Shown in pieces: positions 54,633-63,459 of a stretch of DNA of 64,000 bases. A program made the translations under genes and the position numbers. The stretch lies in assembly GCF_005221325.1 (NCBI RefSeq), contig NZ_CP039889.1, positions 2,058,501-2,122,500 on the forward strand, given 5' to 3'. Positions within the stretch are counted from its first letter, which is position 1. Each line of letters opens with the position of its first letter. The notes beneath the pieces were generated by a model that made no database searches, had not been told where the DNA came from, and worked only from the letters and a program-made list of their open reading frames with translations. This stretch comes from Agrobacterium tumefaciens. Its GTDB lineage: Bacteria; Pseudomonadota; Alphaproteobacteria; Rhizobiales; Rhizobiaceae.

Positions 54633-56417
54633 GTGACTATTCTTGATCGTGGTGCCAATGCTGTCGCGGTTCTCGCCGCGCTTTCCAAATCCCAGGCCAT
54701 CATAGAATTTGACCTCTCAGGAAAGATTCTGACGGCCAATGATAGTTTCTGTCGGGCGCTCGGTTATGAGCTTGCCGAAATCGTCGGACGCCATCACAGC
54801 CTGTTCGTCGAGCCCTCCGTCGTGTCGTCACCGGACTACAAGGCCTTCTGGTCCAAGCTTGCGTCCGGCCAGTTCGACCAGCGGCAATATAAGCGCATCG
54901 GCAAGGGTGGCCGCGAAGTGTGGATCGAGGCCTCCTATAATCCGGTATTTCGCCGTGGCAGGCCGGTGAAAGTGGTCAAGATCGCCACCGATATCACCGA
55001 ACGCAAGCTGAAAGCGGCGGAAGATGCGGGCAAGATCGATGCCCTGTCGCGGGCGCAGGCCATCATCGAATTTTCCCCTGAGGGCGAGGTTCTGACCGCC
55101 AACGACAATTTCCTGGCGGCGCTGGGATATTCGCTCAGTGAAGTGCAGGGCAGGCATCATTCCATGTTCTGCGAACCGGCCTATACGCAGTCGCCGGAAT
55201 ACAAGCAGTTCTGGCAGAGGCTTGCCGGCGGCGATCTCGTTGCGGATGAGTTCATGCGGCTCGGCAAGGGCGGCCGCAAGGTCTTCATCCAGGCCTCCTA
55301 TAATCCGATCTTCGATATGAACGGCAAGGTGTTTAAGGTCGTCAAATTCGCCACTGACGTGACCGGCCGCGTCGAGAATGTCGAGAAGCTGGCGCAATGT
55401 CTCACCGATCTCGCTGAGGGCGATCTTGCGCAGAGCATCGACAAGCCTTTCATTCCCTCTCTTGAAAGATTGCGCACGGATTTCAATGCGGCTTCGGAAA
55501 AGCTGAAGACGGCCATGACGCTGGTCTCAGAAAACGCTGGTGCGATTTCCTCGGGTTCGAACGAAATACGCTCTGCCGCCGATGATCTCGCCAAACGCAC
55601 CGAACAGCAGGCCGCCTCGATCGAGGAAACGGCTGCCGCTCTTGAGGAGATCACCACGGCGGTCAATGATTCAAGCCGGCGGGCGGAAGAGGCCGGCAAG
55701 ATCGTCGCCCGCGCCCGCGACCATGCGGAACATTCCGGCCAGGTGGTGCGCGATGCGATCGGCGCGATGGACCAGATCGAAAAATCGTCGCGCGAGATTT
55801 CCAACATCATCGGCGTGATCGATGAGATCGCCTTCCAGACCAATCTTCTGGCGCTGAATGCGGGTGTGGAAGCGGCGCGTGCGGGCGAGGCGGGCAAGGG
55901 TTTTGCCGTTGTGGCGCAGGAGGTTCGCGAACTCGCGCAGCGTTCGGCAACCGCTGCGAAGGAAATCAAGAGCCTGATCAATGCCTCGGGCGCGCAGGTG
56001 GAAAACGGCGTCGGTCTTGTCACCAGGGCTGGCTCGGCTTTGCAGGAGATCGCCGAGCAGGTGCGCGATATCAACACCAATGTCGTCGCCATCGTCGATG
56101 CCGCCCGCGAACAGTCCACGGCGCTTGCCGAGATCAACCAGGCGGTCAACACGGTCGATCAGGGCACCCAGCAGAATGCGGCGATGGTGGAAGAGCAGAC
56201 CGCCGCAAGCCATAGCCTTGCACGGGAAGCGGCGGCCCTGTTTGAGCTTCTCGGGCAATTCAGGTTCGAGGACGCGCCGCGATCAACCTCGTCCTCGCGC
56301 AGCCGCTTCGAGCAGCAAGCCGCGCCTGTAAGTGCGCGCCATAGTGCATCTCGCCCGCTTGCGACACGCGGTTCCGCTGCCGTCGCTGTCAAGCATGAGG
56401 AGTGGCAGGACTTTTAA
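54633..56417 (+). CDS. Soluble methyl-accepting chemotaxis protein with two PAS domains
   Basis: A 594-residue chemoreceptor without membrane spans. Two tandem PAS domains (about 15-130 and 138-250) share near-identical blocks such as QAIIEF, LTAND and GRHHS, so they arose by duplication. The signalling hairpin tip is [20 protein letters not shown] near 405, followed by [18 protein letters not shown]. The protein ends EWQDF, matching the xWxxF docking tail for CheR. Start GTG has CGGAGGA upstream. It probably senses a cytoplasmic redox or energy signal. Confidence 0.93.
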   Translation: MTILDRGANAVAVLAALSKSQAIIEFDLSGKILTANDSFCRALGYELAEIVGRHHSLFVEPSVVSSPDYKAFWSKLASGQFDQRQYKRIGKGGREVWIEASYNPVFRRGRPVKVVKIATDITERKLKAAEDAGKIDALSRAQAIIEFSPEGEVLTANDNFLAALGYSLSEVQGRHHSMFCEPAYTQSPEYKQFWQRLAGGDLVADEFMRLGKGGRKVFIQASYNPIFDMNGKVFKVVKFATDVTGRVENVEKLAQCLTDLAEGDLAQSIDKPFIPSLERLRTDFNAASEKLKTAMTLVSENAGAISSGSNEIRSAADDLAKRTEQQAASIEETAAALEEITTAVNDSSRRAEEAGKIVARARDHAEHSGQVVRDAIGAMDQIEKSSREISNIIGVIDEIAFQTNLLALNAGVEAARAGEAGKGFAVVAQEVRELAQRSATAAKEIKSLINASGAQVENGVGLVTRAGSALQEIAEQVRDINTNVVAIVDAAREQSTALAEINQAVNTVDQGTQQNAAMVEEQTAASHSLAREAAALFELLGQFRFEDAPRSTSSSRSRFEQQAAPVSARHSASRPLATRGSAAVAVKHEEWQDF

Positions 56418-56454
56418 GGCAGGCCGAAGTCGGCAATGAGGGCGCAAATTATCT

Positions 56455-56506
56455 CGACGTCCTCCTCGGCCTTGTGCCGAGGAGGACAAGCCCGAGCATG
56501 ACGTCG
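56455..56506. repeat. Palindromic intergenic repeat
   Basis: The ends are CGACGTC (56455-56461) and GACGTCG (56500-56506). Inside, GTCCTCCTCGGC (56459-56470) and GCCGAGGAGGAC (56476-56487) make a perfect 12-base stem. GGACAAGCCCGAGCATGACG resembles the right arm of the repeat broken by the IS at 62034. It may terminate the chemoreceptor message. Confidence 0.65.
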
Positions 56507-56579
56507 GCGTGATCGGTTTGGCTCTTTTTCGGTGTTCGATATGTGATGACAAGCCCGAAAGCTGGGCATATCTTCCCAA

Positions 56580-57545
56580 TTGAGCGATAATCAGCACATC
56601 GCGTTTGGAATTTTCGGGGACGCTCGTTTGGCGGAGATATCGACAGGCCGTTTGGCTCTTGCCTTCTGTTTGCTGGCGGTAACCTTCGGCGCGGCGGAAG
56701 CCGAAGAGCCCGTCCAGAAAAAGACTGCCTGCGCCTATACCCATGATATCGCGCCGGAACTGTGCATCAATGCCGGCAGTTACAATAATGATCTTTGCCG
56801 CGCCATCGAGGTTCTCGCCGCCCGACACGCCGTTCCGCCTGACTATTTCGCCCGGTTGATCTGGCGGGAAAGCCTGTTCCGGGCCAGTGCCGTTAGCCCG
56901 AAAGGGGCGGAGGGCATTGCCCAGTTCATGCCCGGCACGGCGCGGCTGCGTGGTCTTGAGGACAGTTTCAACATTATCGCCGCCCTTGAGGCCTCATCGC
57001 GTTACCTGTCGGAACTGAATGTGCAGTTCGGCAATTTCGGCCTCGCCGCCGCAGCCTATAATGCGGGGGAGGCGGGCCTGCGGAGTTTCATCGCCACCGG
57101 CCGCCTGCCGACGGAGACCCGCGACTATGTATTTGCGATCACCGGATATCCCGTGGAAAACTGGAAGGACAATCCGCCGGAAAAGGCGGCGCCAGCGCTG
57201 GATGACAGTCGCTCCTTTCTTGATGCCTGCGTGCGTCTGGCCGATACCCGCACCATGAACGATCCCGTCCTTATTGCCTCTGCCGACTGGGCGCCCTGGG
57301 GCGTGCAGCTTGCCGCGCATTATAATCCCGGTGTAGCTAACCGGCTTTTCACCCGCGCGATATTGCGGCTTTCGGAACCGCTGAATGCCGAACGAGCCCT
57401 GATCGTGCGGCAGCGGGGCGGAAATTTCGGTTCGCGGCCGCGTTATGCCGCCCGCATCGGCCGCGAGACCCGCACCGAGGCCAACACGCTGTGTGGCGAG
57501 ATCAGGCGGGCAGGAGTTCCCTGCACAGTGTTCAGCAACCGTTAG
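56580..57545 (+). CDS. Lytic transglycosylase, SLT domain
   Basis: A periplasmic murein-cleaving enzyme of 321 residues from TTG 56580. A signal peptide is present (LALAFCLLAVTFGAAEA). The SLT domain (about 85-200) has catalytic Glu in LIWRESLFRASAVS, then GAEGIAQFMPGTARL and AAAYNAGEAG. The C-terminal region may bind glycan. No ATG exists near the start; TTG 56628 with GGGGA upstream is a good alternative and gives a more normal leader. Confidence 0.84.
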   Translation: MSDNQHIAFGIFGDARLAEISTGRLALAFCLLAVTFGAAEAEEPVQKKTACAYTHDIAPELCINAGSYNNDLCRAIEVLAARHAVPPDYFARLIWRESLFRASAVSPKGAEGIAQFMPGTARLRGLEDSFNIIAALEASSRYLSELNVQFGNFGLAAAAYNAGEAGLRSFIATGRLPTETRDYVFAITGYPVENWKDNPPEKAAPALDDSRSFLDACVRLADTRTMNDPVLIASADWAPWGVQLAAHYNPGVANRLFTRAILRLSEPLNAERALIVRQRGGNFGSRPRYAARIGRETRTEANTLCGEIRRAGVPCTVFSNR

Positions 57546-57712
57546 CAGCGGCGAGTGCCGGACCGATATTACTCTCTCTGCAGGCGCATCGATCATAACA
57601 AGTTGATCGGCTTTGCGGCCGTCTCATCTTTCCGGGCGGCATGATCGTTCATAGATTTACCGCCAATGGTGGCCAACAGGGGTCGGCTGCAGGTGTGGGG
57701 AATGTTCTGGAA

Positions 57713-58126
57713 ATGAAGTGGTTTGAAACCGGATGTCTGGCGGCCGTTATGGTCATCGTTGCGGCGTGCACCAGCACCGGGGAGACGGAGATTTCCCGCA
57801 CGGTTGCGGGTTTCGTGGGGCGACCGCGTGAGGCCGCAATTGCCCGGCTTGGCCGCCCGAACAAGGTAATCATCGAAAACGGCGAAACCGAATCCTACTG
57901 GCTGAAGGTCGATGTGGAGACCTATGCCGGGCTTAGCAACCGGCGGGAAGTCAGGACCGTGGACGGGCAGGCACAGATTTCGGAAACCGAGGGCATGAAG
58001 ATCAAGGAACATCGCCGCGACTGTATCATCAAGATCACTGCCGATGCCGCCTCCACCATCAAAACGAGCGAGATCATCGGCAATCCCGCCAATTGCGAAG
58101 ACCTTCTCAGTCGTCCGGCTTCCTGA
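57713..58126 (+). CDS. Hypothetical lipoprotein
   Basis: A 137-residue protein with MKWFETGCLAAVMVIVAAC, whose IVAAC is a plausible lipobox. The rest (GRPREAAIARLGRPN, ESYWLKVDVETY) resembles small outer-membrane lipoproteins of the SmpA type in size and fold but not clearly in sequence. The ribosome site is weak. The preceding 57546-57712 region is non-coding as far as I see. Function unknown. Confidence 0.6.
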   Translation: MKWFETGCLAAVMVIVAACTSTGETEISRTVAGFVGRPREAAIARLGRPNKVIIENGETESYWLKVDVETYAGLSNRREVRTVDGQAQISETEGMKIKEHRRDCIIKITADAASTIKTSEIIGNPANCEDLLSRPAS

Positions 58127-58332
58127 GGCGGTTCGTCGCAACCGCCCCGGTTAGCGGATGTCTCAAAGCTCCATCTTGATGGCCAGCATATTTTCGGTGG
58201 CCTTCGTCCGTTCGCGCGTGCGGGAAATATCCCGTTCCTGTGGATGATGGTGAGCGCTGTTGTTACTGTGAGCCTCTGCGCATATGTTGGAGTACTGAAT
58301 CTTGATTTCCGGGCACGGCGGACACGCGCATA

Positions 58333-59313
58333 ATGACCTCCCAGTTGGATTTTTTTGCCCCCGCGGCCGCGCGGCTTCCTCAGGCTGAAAGGGGACGAAA
58401 GTCGGTTGGTCGCGAAGTGACGCCAAAGACCGGCATGGATAACGAAGCAGTTGCCGCGCATCTTGAAGCAACCGGCAATTATCGTGTTCTGCGCAGGCTG
58501 CAGCCGCGTCCTGTCGTCGATCGGCCAAGGCCGGAATTTCCGCGTCAGGGCGTGATCCTCGATACGGAAACGACGGGCCTTGATCATCGTACCGATGAGA
58601 TCATCGAAGTCGGCGTTATCACCTTCACCTTCGATGACCAGGGTGCGATCGGCGATGTCACCGGCATCTATGGCGGATTGCGGCAGCCGGGTATTGCCAT
58701 TCCCGAAGACATCACTCGCCTGACGGGGATTACCGACGAGATGGTGGCCGGACAGTCGATCGACATGGCGCGGCTGACCTCTCTCATTGCCCATGCCGAT
58801 CTGATCATCGCCCATAATGCCGGCTTTGATCGTCCATTCTGCGAGGCCTTCTCGCCGATCTTCCGTAACAAAGCCTGGGCCTGTTCCGTTTCGGAAATTG
58901 ACTGGCAGGTGCGTGGTTTCGAAGGCAACAAGCTCGGTTATCTGATCGGGCAATCAGGCTATTTCCATGACGGCCATCGCGCGGTGGATGATTGTTTCGC
59001 CCTCCTGGAGGTGCTGGAACAAACCCGCCCCGGCCAGAAGACCACGCCTTTTGCCGAGCTTTATGAAGCAAGCGGGCGTTCACGGGTGCGGATTTACGCG
59101 GAAAACAGCCCTTTCGACATGAAGGATCATCTGAAGAAGCGTGGGTATCGCTGGTCCGATGGTTCCGATGGCCGGCCGAAATCCTGGTGGGTGGAACTGC
59201 CGGAAGAGAAGCTGGAAGAGGAACTGCATTTCCTGCGCACCGAAATCTACCGCTGGGATGCCGATCCAACCGTCAAACATCTCACGGCCTTCGACCGCTT
59301 CAGGGCGGGATAG
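58333..59313 (+). CDS. DEDDh 3'-5' exonuclease domain protein (DnaQ-like)
   Basis: A 326-residue protein. The exonuclease fold (about 70-240) has ILDTETTGLDHRTDEIIEVG (Asp and Glu), AHNAGFDRPF (Asp) and HRAVDDC (His and Asp), the complete DEDDh set. About 60 N-terminal and 85 C-terminal residues are unassigned; the latter includes NSPFDMKDHLKKRGYRWSDG, similar to a small accessory domain often joined to such exonucleases. It lies in a non-catabolic stretch between a lipoprotein and a polyamine operon. Confidence 0.88.
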   Translation: MTSQLDFFAPAAARLPQAERGRKSVGREVTPKTGMDNEAVAAHLEATGNYRVLRRLQPRPVVDRPRPEFPRQGVILDTETTGLDHRTDEIIEVGVITFTFDDQGAIGDVTGIYGGLRQPGIAIPEDITRLTGITDEMVAGQSIDMARLTSLIAHADLIIAHNAGFDRPFCEAFSPIFRNKAWACSVSEIDWQVRGFEGNKLGYLIGQSGYFHDGHRAVDDCFALLEVLEQTRPGQKTTPFAELYEASGRSRVRIYAENSPFDMKDHLKKRGYRWSDGSDGRPKSWWVELPEEKLEEELHFLRTEIYRWDADPTVKHLTAFDRFRAG

Positions 59314-59538
59314 GGAGGCGGTTTCCGGTCGCTGCCGCGACAGGTGTTTGCCCGCGGAGAATATCTACAATCCGGCGCTAGATTGAATACAATTTTGCCA
59401 ATCGATCGAAAACAATCGCTGCAAATTTAAGCAGCCGGTTGAATAGCGACGCGGCCTCTTTAAAAACTCCGTTTTATATCAATGGCTAAGCCAGTTGGCA
59501 CGCCTCCTGCATGACAAAGATGTCGCAGGAGAGTGTTC

Positions 59539-60624
59539 ATGAGCAAAGCCGCAGCAATCGACATCGCGTCCGTATCCAAGATTTACGGCACCACCACGGC
59601 CGTGCATGCGATCAGTCTCAAGATACCGGCGGGAAGCTATTGCTGCCTGCTTGGCCCCTCGGGCTGCGGCAAGACCTCAACGCTCAGAATGATTGCCGGC
59701 CACGAGAGCATTTCCAGCGGCGATATCAGGCTCGGCAATGTGGTGGTTACCGATCTGCCGCCGGCGCGGCGCGGCACGGCGATGATGTTCCAGTCCTACG
59801 CCCTGTTTCCGCATCTCGATCTCGTCGACAATGTCGCCTTCAGCCTCAAGATGAAGGGTGCGGACAAGGAAACTCGCCGGGCAAAGGCGCTTGAGATGTT
59901 GCAGCTGATGCAGCTCGAACCCTATGCCAGCCGCCGTCCGGCCCAGCTTTCGGGCGGGCAGCAGCAGCGCGTCGCACTGGCGCGGGCGCTGATTACCGAT
60001 CCCGAGGCGCTGTTGCTGGATGAGCCGCTTTCGGCGCTCGATCCCTTTCTCAAGATCCGCATGCGCGCCGAGCTGAAGAAGTTGCAGACCTCGCTCGGCA
60101 TCACCTTCGTGCACGTCACGCACAGCCAGGAAGAGGCGATGGCGCTTGCCGATATCGTCGTTGTCATGAATGACGGCCGCATCGAGCAGGCAGCCACACC
60201 GCGTGAGGTGTTCGAGCGCCCGGCCACCGCTTTCGTTGCCCGTTTCATGGGGGATCATAACGTCATCTCCGGCCGCTATCGCGAAAAATCGGGTGATCTC
60301 GTGACGCTTGAAGTGGCGGGCGGCGGCACATTTATCTCCAGCGGCACGGCCCCGGATGACGGTGCGGTCGATATTGCCGTGCGCACCGACCGCGTGCGCG
60401 TCGGCGAGGCGGAGCAGCCGGGCCTCGGTTTCACCGGCATCGTCTCGAATGTCGAATATCGCGGTGCGAGCGTGAAGATCGCCGTGACGGGCGCGGGCAT
60501 AGAGGATTTCAACGTCATCCTCAGCGATGCCGCCTTCTTCGAAAACCCGGTCAGGACCGGTGACGCCATACCGCTTTCATGGAATGCGGCCGATGCCATC
60601 GTGCTCGGCCGGGTAGAGAAGTGA
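59539..60624 (+). CDS. ABC transporter ATPase, polyamine/PotA type
   Basis: A 361-residue ATPase with GPSGCGKTS, LSGGQQQR, ALLLDEPLSALD and HVTHSQEEAM, and a TOBE-type C-terminus. The last motifs and the neighbours point to spermidine/putrescine-type importers. ATG 59539 has AGGAGA seven bases upstream; GTG 59533 is possible. The downstream binding protein follows 30 bases later. The upstream gap 59314-59538 should hold the promoter; nothing clear is seen. Confidence 0.91.
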   Translation: MSKAAAIDIASVSKIYGTTTAVHAISLKIPAGSYCCLLGPSGCGKTSTLRMIAGHESISSGDIRLGNVVVTDLPPARRGTAMMFQSYALFPHLDLVDNVAFSLKMKGADKETRRAKALEMLQLMQLEPYASRRPAQLSGGQQQRVALARALITDPEALLLDEPLSALDPFLKIRMRAELKKLQTSLGITFVHVTHSQEEAMALADIVVVMNDGRIEQAATPREVFERPATAFVARFMGDHNVISGRYREKSGDLVTLEVAGGGTFISSGTAPDDGAVDIAVRTDRVRVGEAEQPGLGFTGIVSNVEYRGASVKIAVTGAGIEDFNVILSDAAFFENPVRTGDAIPLSWNAADAIVLGRVEK

Positions 60625-60654
60625 CCCCAATAATAACCAGAGGAGAACTTTGAA

Positions 60655-61944
60655 ATGACCGATACCATCAACAACAAGAAGGGCCTGTCCCGCCGCGGCC
60701 TTCTGAAGGCAGGCGCGGCCGCGACAGGTGCGGCGATCGGCTCCGGCCTCATCACCGGCTTCCCCACCATCTGGGCGCAGAACCCCATCACCATCCGCCA
60801 GTTCGGCACCGGTGTGTCGAACCTCAACGCCATCGCCGAAAAGTGCAAGGCCGATCTCGGCATCACGCTCGAGATGACCGCGACGGATTCGGATGCAGCC
60901 GCCCAGCGCGCCGTAACCCAGCCGAATTCCTACGACATCGCCGATATCGAATACTGGATCCTGAAGAAGGTCTATCCCGCCGGCGTCATCCAGCCGATGG
61001 AAATCAAGAAGCTCAAATATTACGACAAGATCGTGCCGCTGTTCAAAAACGGCAAGCTGACGCCGGACAGCGTCGTGGCGCAGGGCACCGCGCCGCACAC
61101 GGTCGGTTTCGTCGAAAAGCCCGGTGATAAAAAGTTCGCCAAGGGCGAGACCGATTATTTCACCATGGTCCCGACCATCTACAACGCCGATACGCTCGGC
61201 ATCCGTCCCGATCTCGTCGGTCGCGATATCACCAGCTGGGCCGATATCATGGACCCCAAGTTCAAGGGCAAGGCCTCGATCCTCAACATTCCCTCCATCG
61301 GCATCATGGATGCGGCGATGATCATGGAAGCCATGGGCAACATCAAATATGCCGACAAGGGCAACATGACCAAGGCGGAGATCGACAAGACCATCGACTT
61401 CCTCATCAAGGCGAAGAAGGACGGCCAGTTCCGTGCGTTCTGGAAAAGCTTCGATGAAAGCGTCAACCTCATGGCATCGGGCGAAGTGATCATCCAGTCC
61501 ATGTGGTCGCCGGCCGTCGCAGCGGTCCGCTCCAAGGGCATCGCCTGCAAATACCAGCCGCTGAAGGAAGGTTATCGCTCATGGGGCGGCGGTCTTGGTC
61601 TCGCCAAGCACCTCTCCGGTGCGAAGCTCGACGCGGCCTATGAATATATCAACTGGTACACGTCCGGCTGGGTCGGTGCCTATCTCAACCGTCAGGGTTA
61701 TTATTCCGCCGCCATGGAAACGGCCAAGGAACACATGTCCGCCGACGAGTGGGGTTACTGGGTGGAAGGCAAGCCCGCGCAGGGCGATATCATCGCGCCC
61801 GATGGCAAGGTCATGGAGAAGGCCGGTGCCGTGCGCGATGGCGGCTCTTTCGAGGAGCGCATGGGCAAGGTCGCCTGCTGGAACTCCGTCATGGACGAAG
61901 ACCGCTACATGGTCCGCCGCTGGAACGAATTCATCGCCGCTTGA
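60655..61944 (+). CDS. ABC transporter solute-binding protein, polyamine type
   Basis: A 429-residue binding protein of the PotD/PotF type with a Tat leader (SRRGLLKAGAAATGAAI, cleaved near WAQ). Conserved blocks include WADIMDPKFKGKASILN near 199 and INWYTSGWVGAYLNRQGYYS near 332. GAGGAGAACTTTGAA precedes the ATG. It should deliver spermidine, putrescine or a similar cation to the permease at 63460. An IS element now separates them. Confidence 0.9.
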   Translation: MTDTINNKKGLSRRGLLKAGAAATGAAIGSGLITGFPTIWAQNPITIRQFGTGVSNLNAIAEKCKADLGITLEMTATDSDAAAQRAVTQPNSYDIADIEYWILKKVYPAGVIQPMEIKKLKYYDKIVPLFKNGKLTPDSVVAQGTAPHTVGFVEKPGDKKFAKGETDYFTMVPTIYNADTLGIRPDLVGRDITSWADIMDPKFKGKASILNIPSIGIMDAAMIMEAMGNIKYADKGNMTKAEIDKTIDFLIKAKKDGQFRAFWKSFDESVNLMASGEVIIQSMWSPAVAAVRSKGIACKYQPLKEGYRSWGGGLGLAKHLSGAKLDAAYEYINWYTSGWVGAYLNRQGYYSAAMETAKEHMSADEWGYWVEGKPAQGDIIAPDGKVMEKAGAVRDGGSFEERMGKVACWNSVMDEDRYMVRRWNEFIAA

Positions 61945-61960
61945 TAACGTGCACGAACAG

Positions 61961-61984
61961 GATCGGCGGCAAAGGTCGCCGATC
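61961..61984 (+). promoter_or_regulatory. Hairpin after the polyamine-binding-protein gene
   Basis: GATCGGCG (61961-61968) pairs with CGCCGATC (61977-61984), loop of eight; no uridine run follows. It lies 16 bases after the stop, as in other binding-protein genes of the window. Confidence 0.6.
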
Positions 61985-62012
61985 TTGACAGCAACAGAGC
62001 CTCTAAACTCTC

Positions 62013-62029
62013 CGTCATCCTCGGGCTTG
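62013..62029. repeat. Left arm of a palindromic repeat split by the IS
   Basis: CGTCATCCTCGGGCTTG here is the exact inverse of CAAGCCCGAGGATGACG at 63359-63375. Without the IS, the two arms would bound one intergenic element of about 75 bases. Confidence 0.75.
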
Positions 62030-62033
62030 ACCC
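62023..62033. repeat. Target-site duplication, left copy
   Basis: GGGCTTGACCC occurs here next to the left inverted repeat of the IS and again at 63302-63312 next to the right one. Eleven bases is the usual duplication length for IS4-family elements. Confidence 0.92.
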
Positions 62034-63301
62034 ACTGCTGTCCGGTTTAAATTTGTAGACATGGCGCACGGTGTTGATTCTACTCGTATTCGAACGTTTG
62101 GCGACGATCTCGGACACGAACAGGAAAAACACCGTGCGGCACTACAATAGCGTATTCCACGATCTGTTGAAGCGGGTGGCTTGGAGCAGGTTCGACAGGC
62201 TTGTGGATGAGCATGGCGCCGACAAGCATGTGCGCCGGCTGTCAACGAAGAGCCAGTTCATCGCCCTGCTTTACGGCCAGTTGTCCGGAGCCGTCAGTCT
62301 GCGCGAGATCGTCGGCGGCCTCGAAAGCCATGCCGCGCGGCTTTATCACGTCGGTGGAAGGCCGGTGTCGCGCTCGACGCTGTGCGATGCCAATGCACGG
62401 CGCTCAAGCGAGGTCTTTGCCGGTCTGTTTCGCGAGATGGTCGCCCGCGCGGGCCGCGGGTTGCGCCGGTCGGTGTCGGAGGCCACCTATCTCATCGACG
62501 CGACCGGCGTTCGGCTGAGCGGGGCCGGGTGCGACTGGGCACGGTTTTCCCATCAGGCCTGCGGCGCCAAGGTTCATGTCGTCTACGACGCCGATGCCGA
62601 GCGACCGATCTATGCGGCGGTCACGCCCGCCAATGTCAACGACATCACAGCCGCCAAGGCCATGCCGATCGCGGCGGGTGCGACCTATGTGTTCGATCTT
62701 GGCTATTATGATTTCGGCTGGTGGGCGGCGCTCGACAAGGCCGGCTGCCGCATCGTCACGCGGTTCAAGTCCCATACGAAGCTGACCGTAACAAGCCAGC
62801 AAGCTGTCAGCGGCGATGGCATCGTCCTCTTCGATCGCATCGGGCTTCTGCCCGCCCGCATGGCGGCAAGCCGCCGCAATCGGTTTGGCGACCCCGTGCG
62901 GGAGATCACAGTCAGGACGCAGACGGGCAAGGTGCTGCGACTGCTGACCAACGATCTCGACGCGCCCGCACAGGAGATCGCCGATCTCTACAAACGGCGC
63001 TGGGCGATCGAACTGTTCTTTCGCTGGGTCAAGCAGACGCTGAGGATCCGGCATTTCCTTGGCAACAGCGAGAACGCCGTGCGCATCCAGATCGCCGTGG
63101 CGCTCATCGCCTATCTATTGTTGCGCATGGCGCAGGCAGACCAGAAACTCGTCCAAAGCCCACTGGCATTCGCACGCCTGGTGCGCGCCAATCTTATGCA
63201 TCGCCGAAGAACCGACAGCCTCACAAGGCCGCCACCAGCTAAAACCGCCGATCCAAGACAGATGACACTTCTCGGAATGGAAATTTAAACCGGACAGCAG
63301 T
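62034..63301 (+). mobile_element. Complete IS4-family insertion sequence
   Basis: A 1268-base element with perfect 21-base terminal inverted repeats (62034-62054 and 63281-63301, each beginning ACTGCTGTCCGG from the outside), one transposase gene, and an 11-base target duplication. All parts are intact, so it may still be active. It sits between the binding-protein and permease genes of a polyamine-type operon, inside an intergenic palindrome. Confidence 0.95.
62134..63288 (+). CDS. IS4-family transposase
   Basis: A 384-residue DDE transposase. The first Asp is in YLIDATGVRL near 125, the second in YVFDLGYYDF near 190, and the YREK signature Y(2)R(3)E(6)K is complete in YKRRWAIELFFRWVK near 289-303. 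GTG 62134 (VRHYNSVFHD) fits the family start; AGGAAA lies upstream, and the frame is open to GTG 62071. The last codons run into the right inverted repeat. Confidence 0.93.
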   Translation: MRHYNSVFHDLLKRVAWSRFDRLVDEHGADKHVRRLSTKSQFIALLYGQLSGAVSLREIVGGLESHAARLYHVGGRPVSRSTLCDANARRSSEVFAGLFREMVARAGRGLRRSVSEATYLIDATGVRLSGAGCDWARFSHQACGAKVHVVYDADAERPIYAAVTPANVNDITAAKAMPIAAGATYVFDLGYYDFGWWAALDKAGCRIVTRFKSHTKLTVTSQQAVSGDGIVLFDRIGLLPARMAASRRNRFGDPVREITVRTQTGKVLRLLTNDLDAPAQEIADLYKRRWAIELFFRWVKQTLRIRHFLGNSENAVRIQIAVALIAYLLLRMAQADQKLVQSPLAFARLVRANLMHRRRTDSLTRPPPAKTADPRQMTLLGMEI

Positions 63302-63375
63302 GGGCTTGACCCGAGGATCTAACGACCCACCACATCAAACGTGGTTGGATCCTCGGGACAAGCCCGAGGATGACG
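63302..63375. repeat. Right target duplication and right part of the split repeat
   Basis: 63302-63312 is the right copy of GGGCTTGACCC. The following bases continue the interrupted palindrome and end with CAAGCCCGAGGATGACG (63359-63375), the inverse of the left arm at 62013-62029. Confidence 0.8.
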
Positions 63376-63459
63376 TCGCGTTTGAAGAGAGCTTTGCCTG
63401 ACACACTACCCGGCGCGAAAGCTGCCGGTACTTCTGCAAATCCAGCGAAAGGCTCCACC

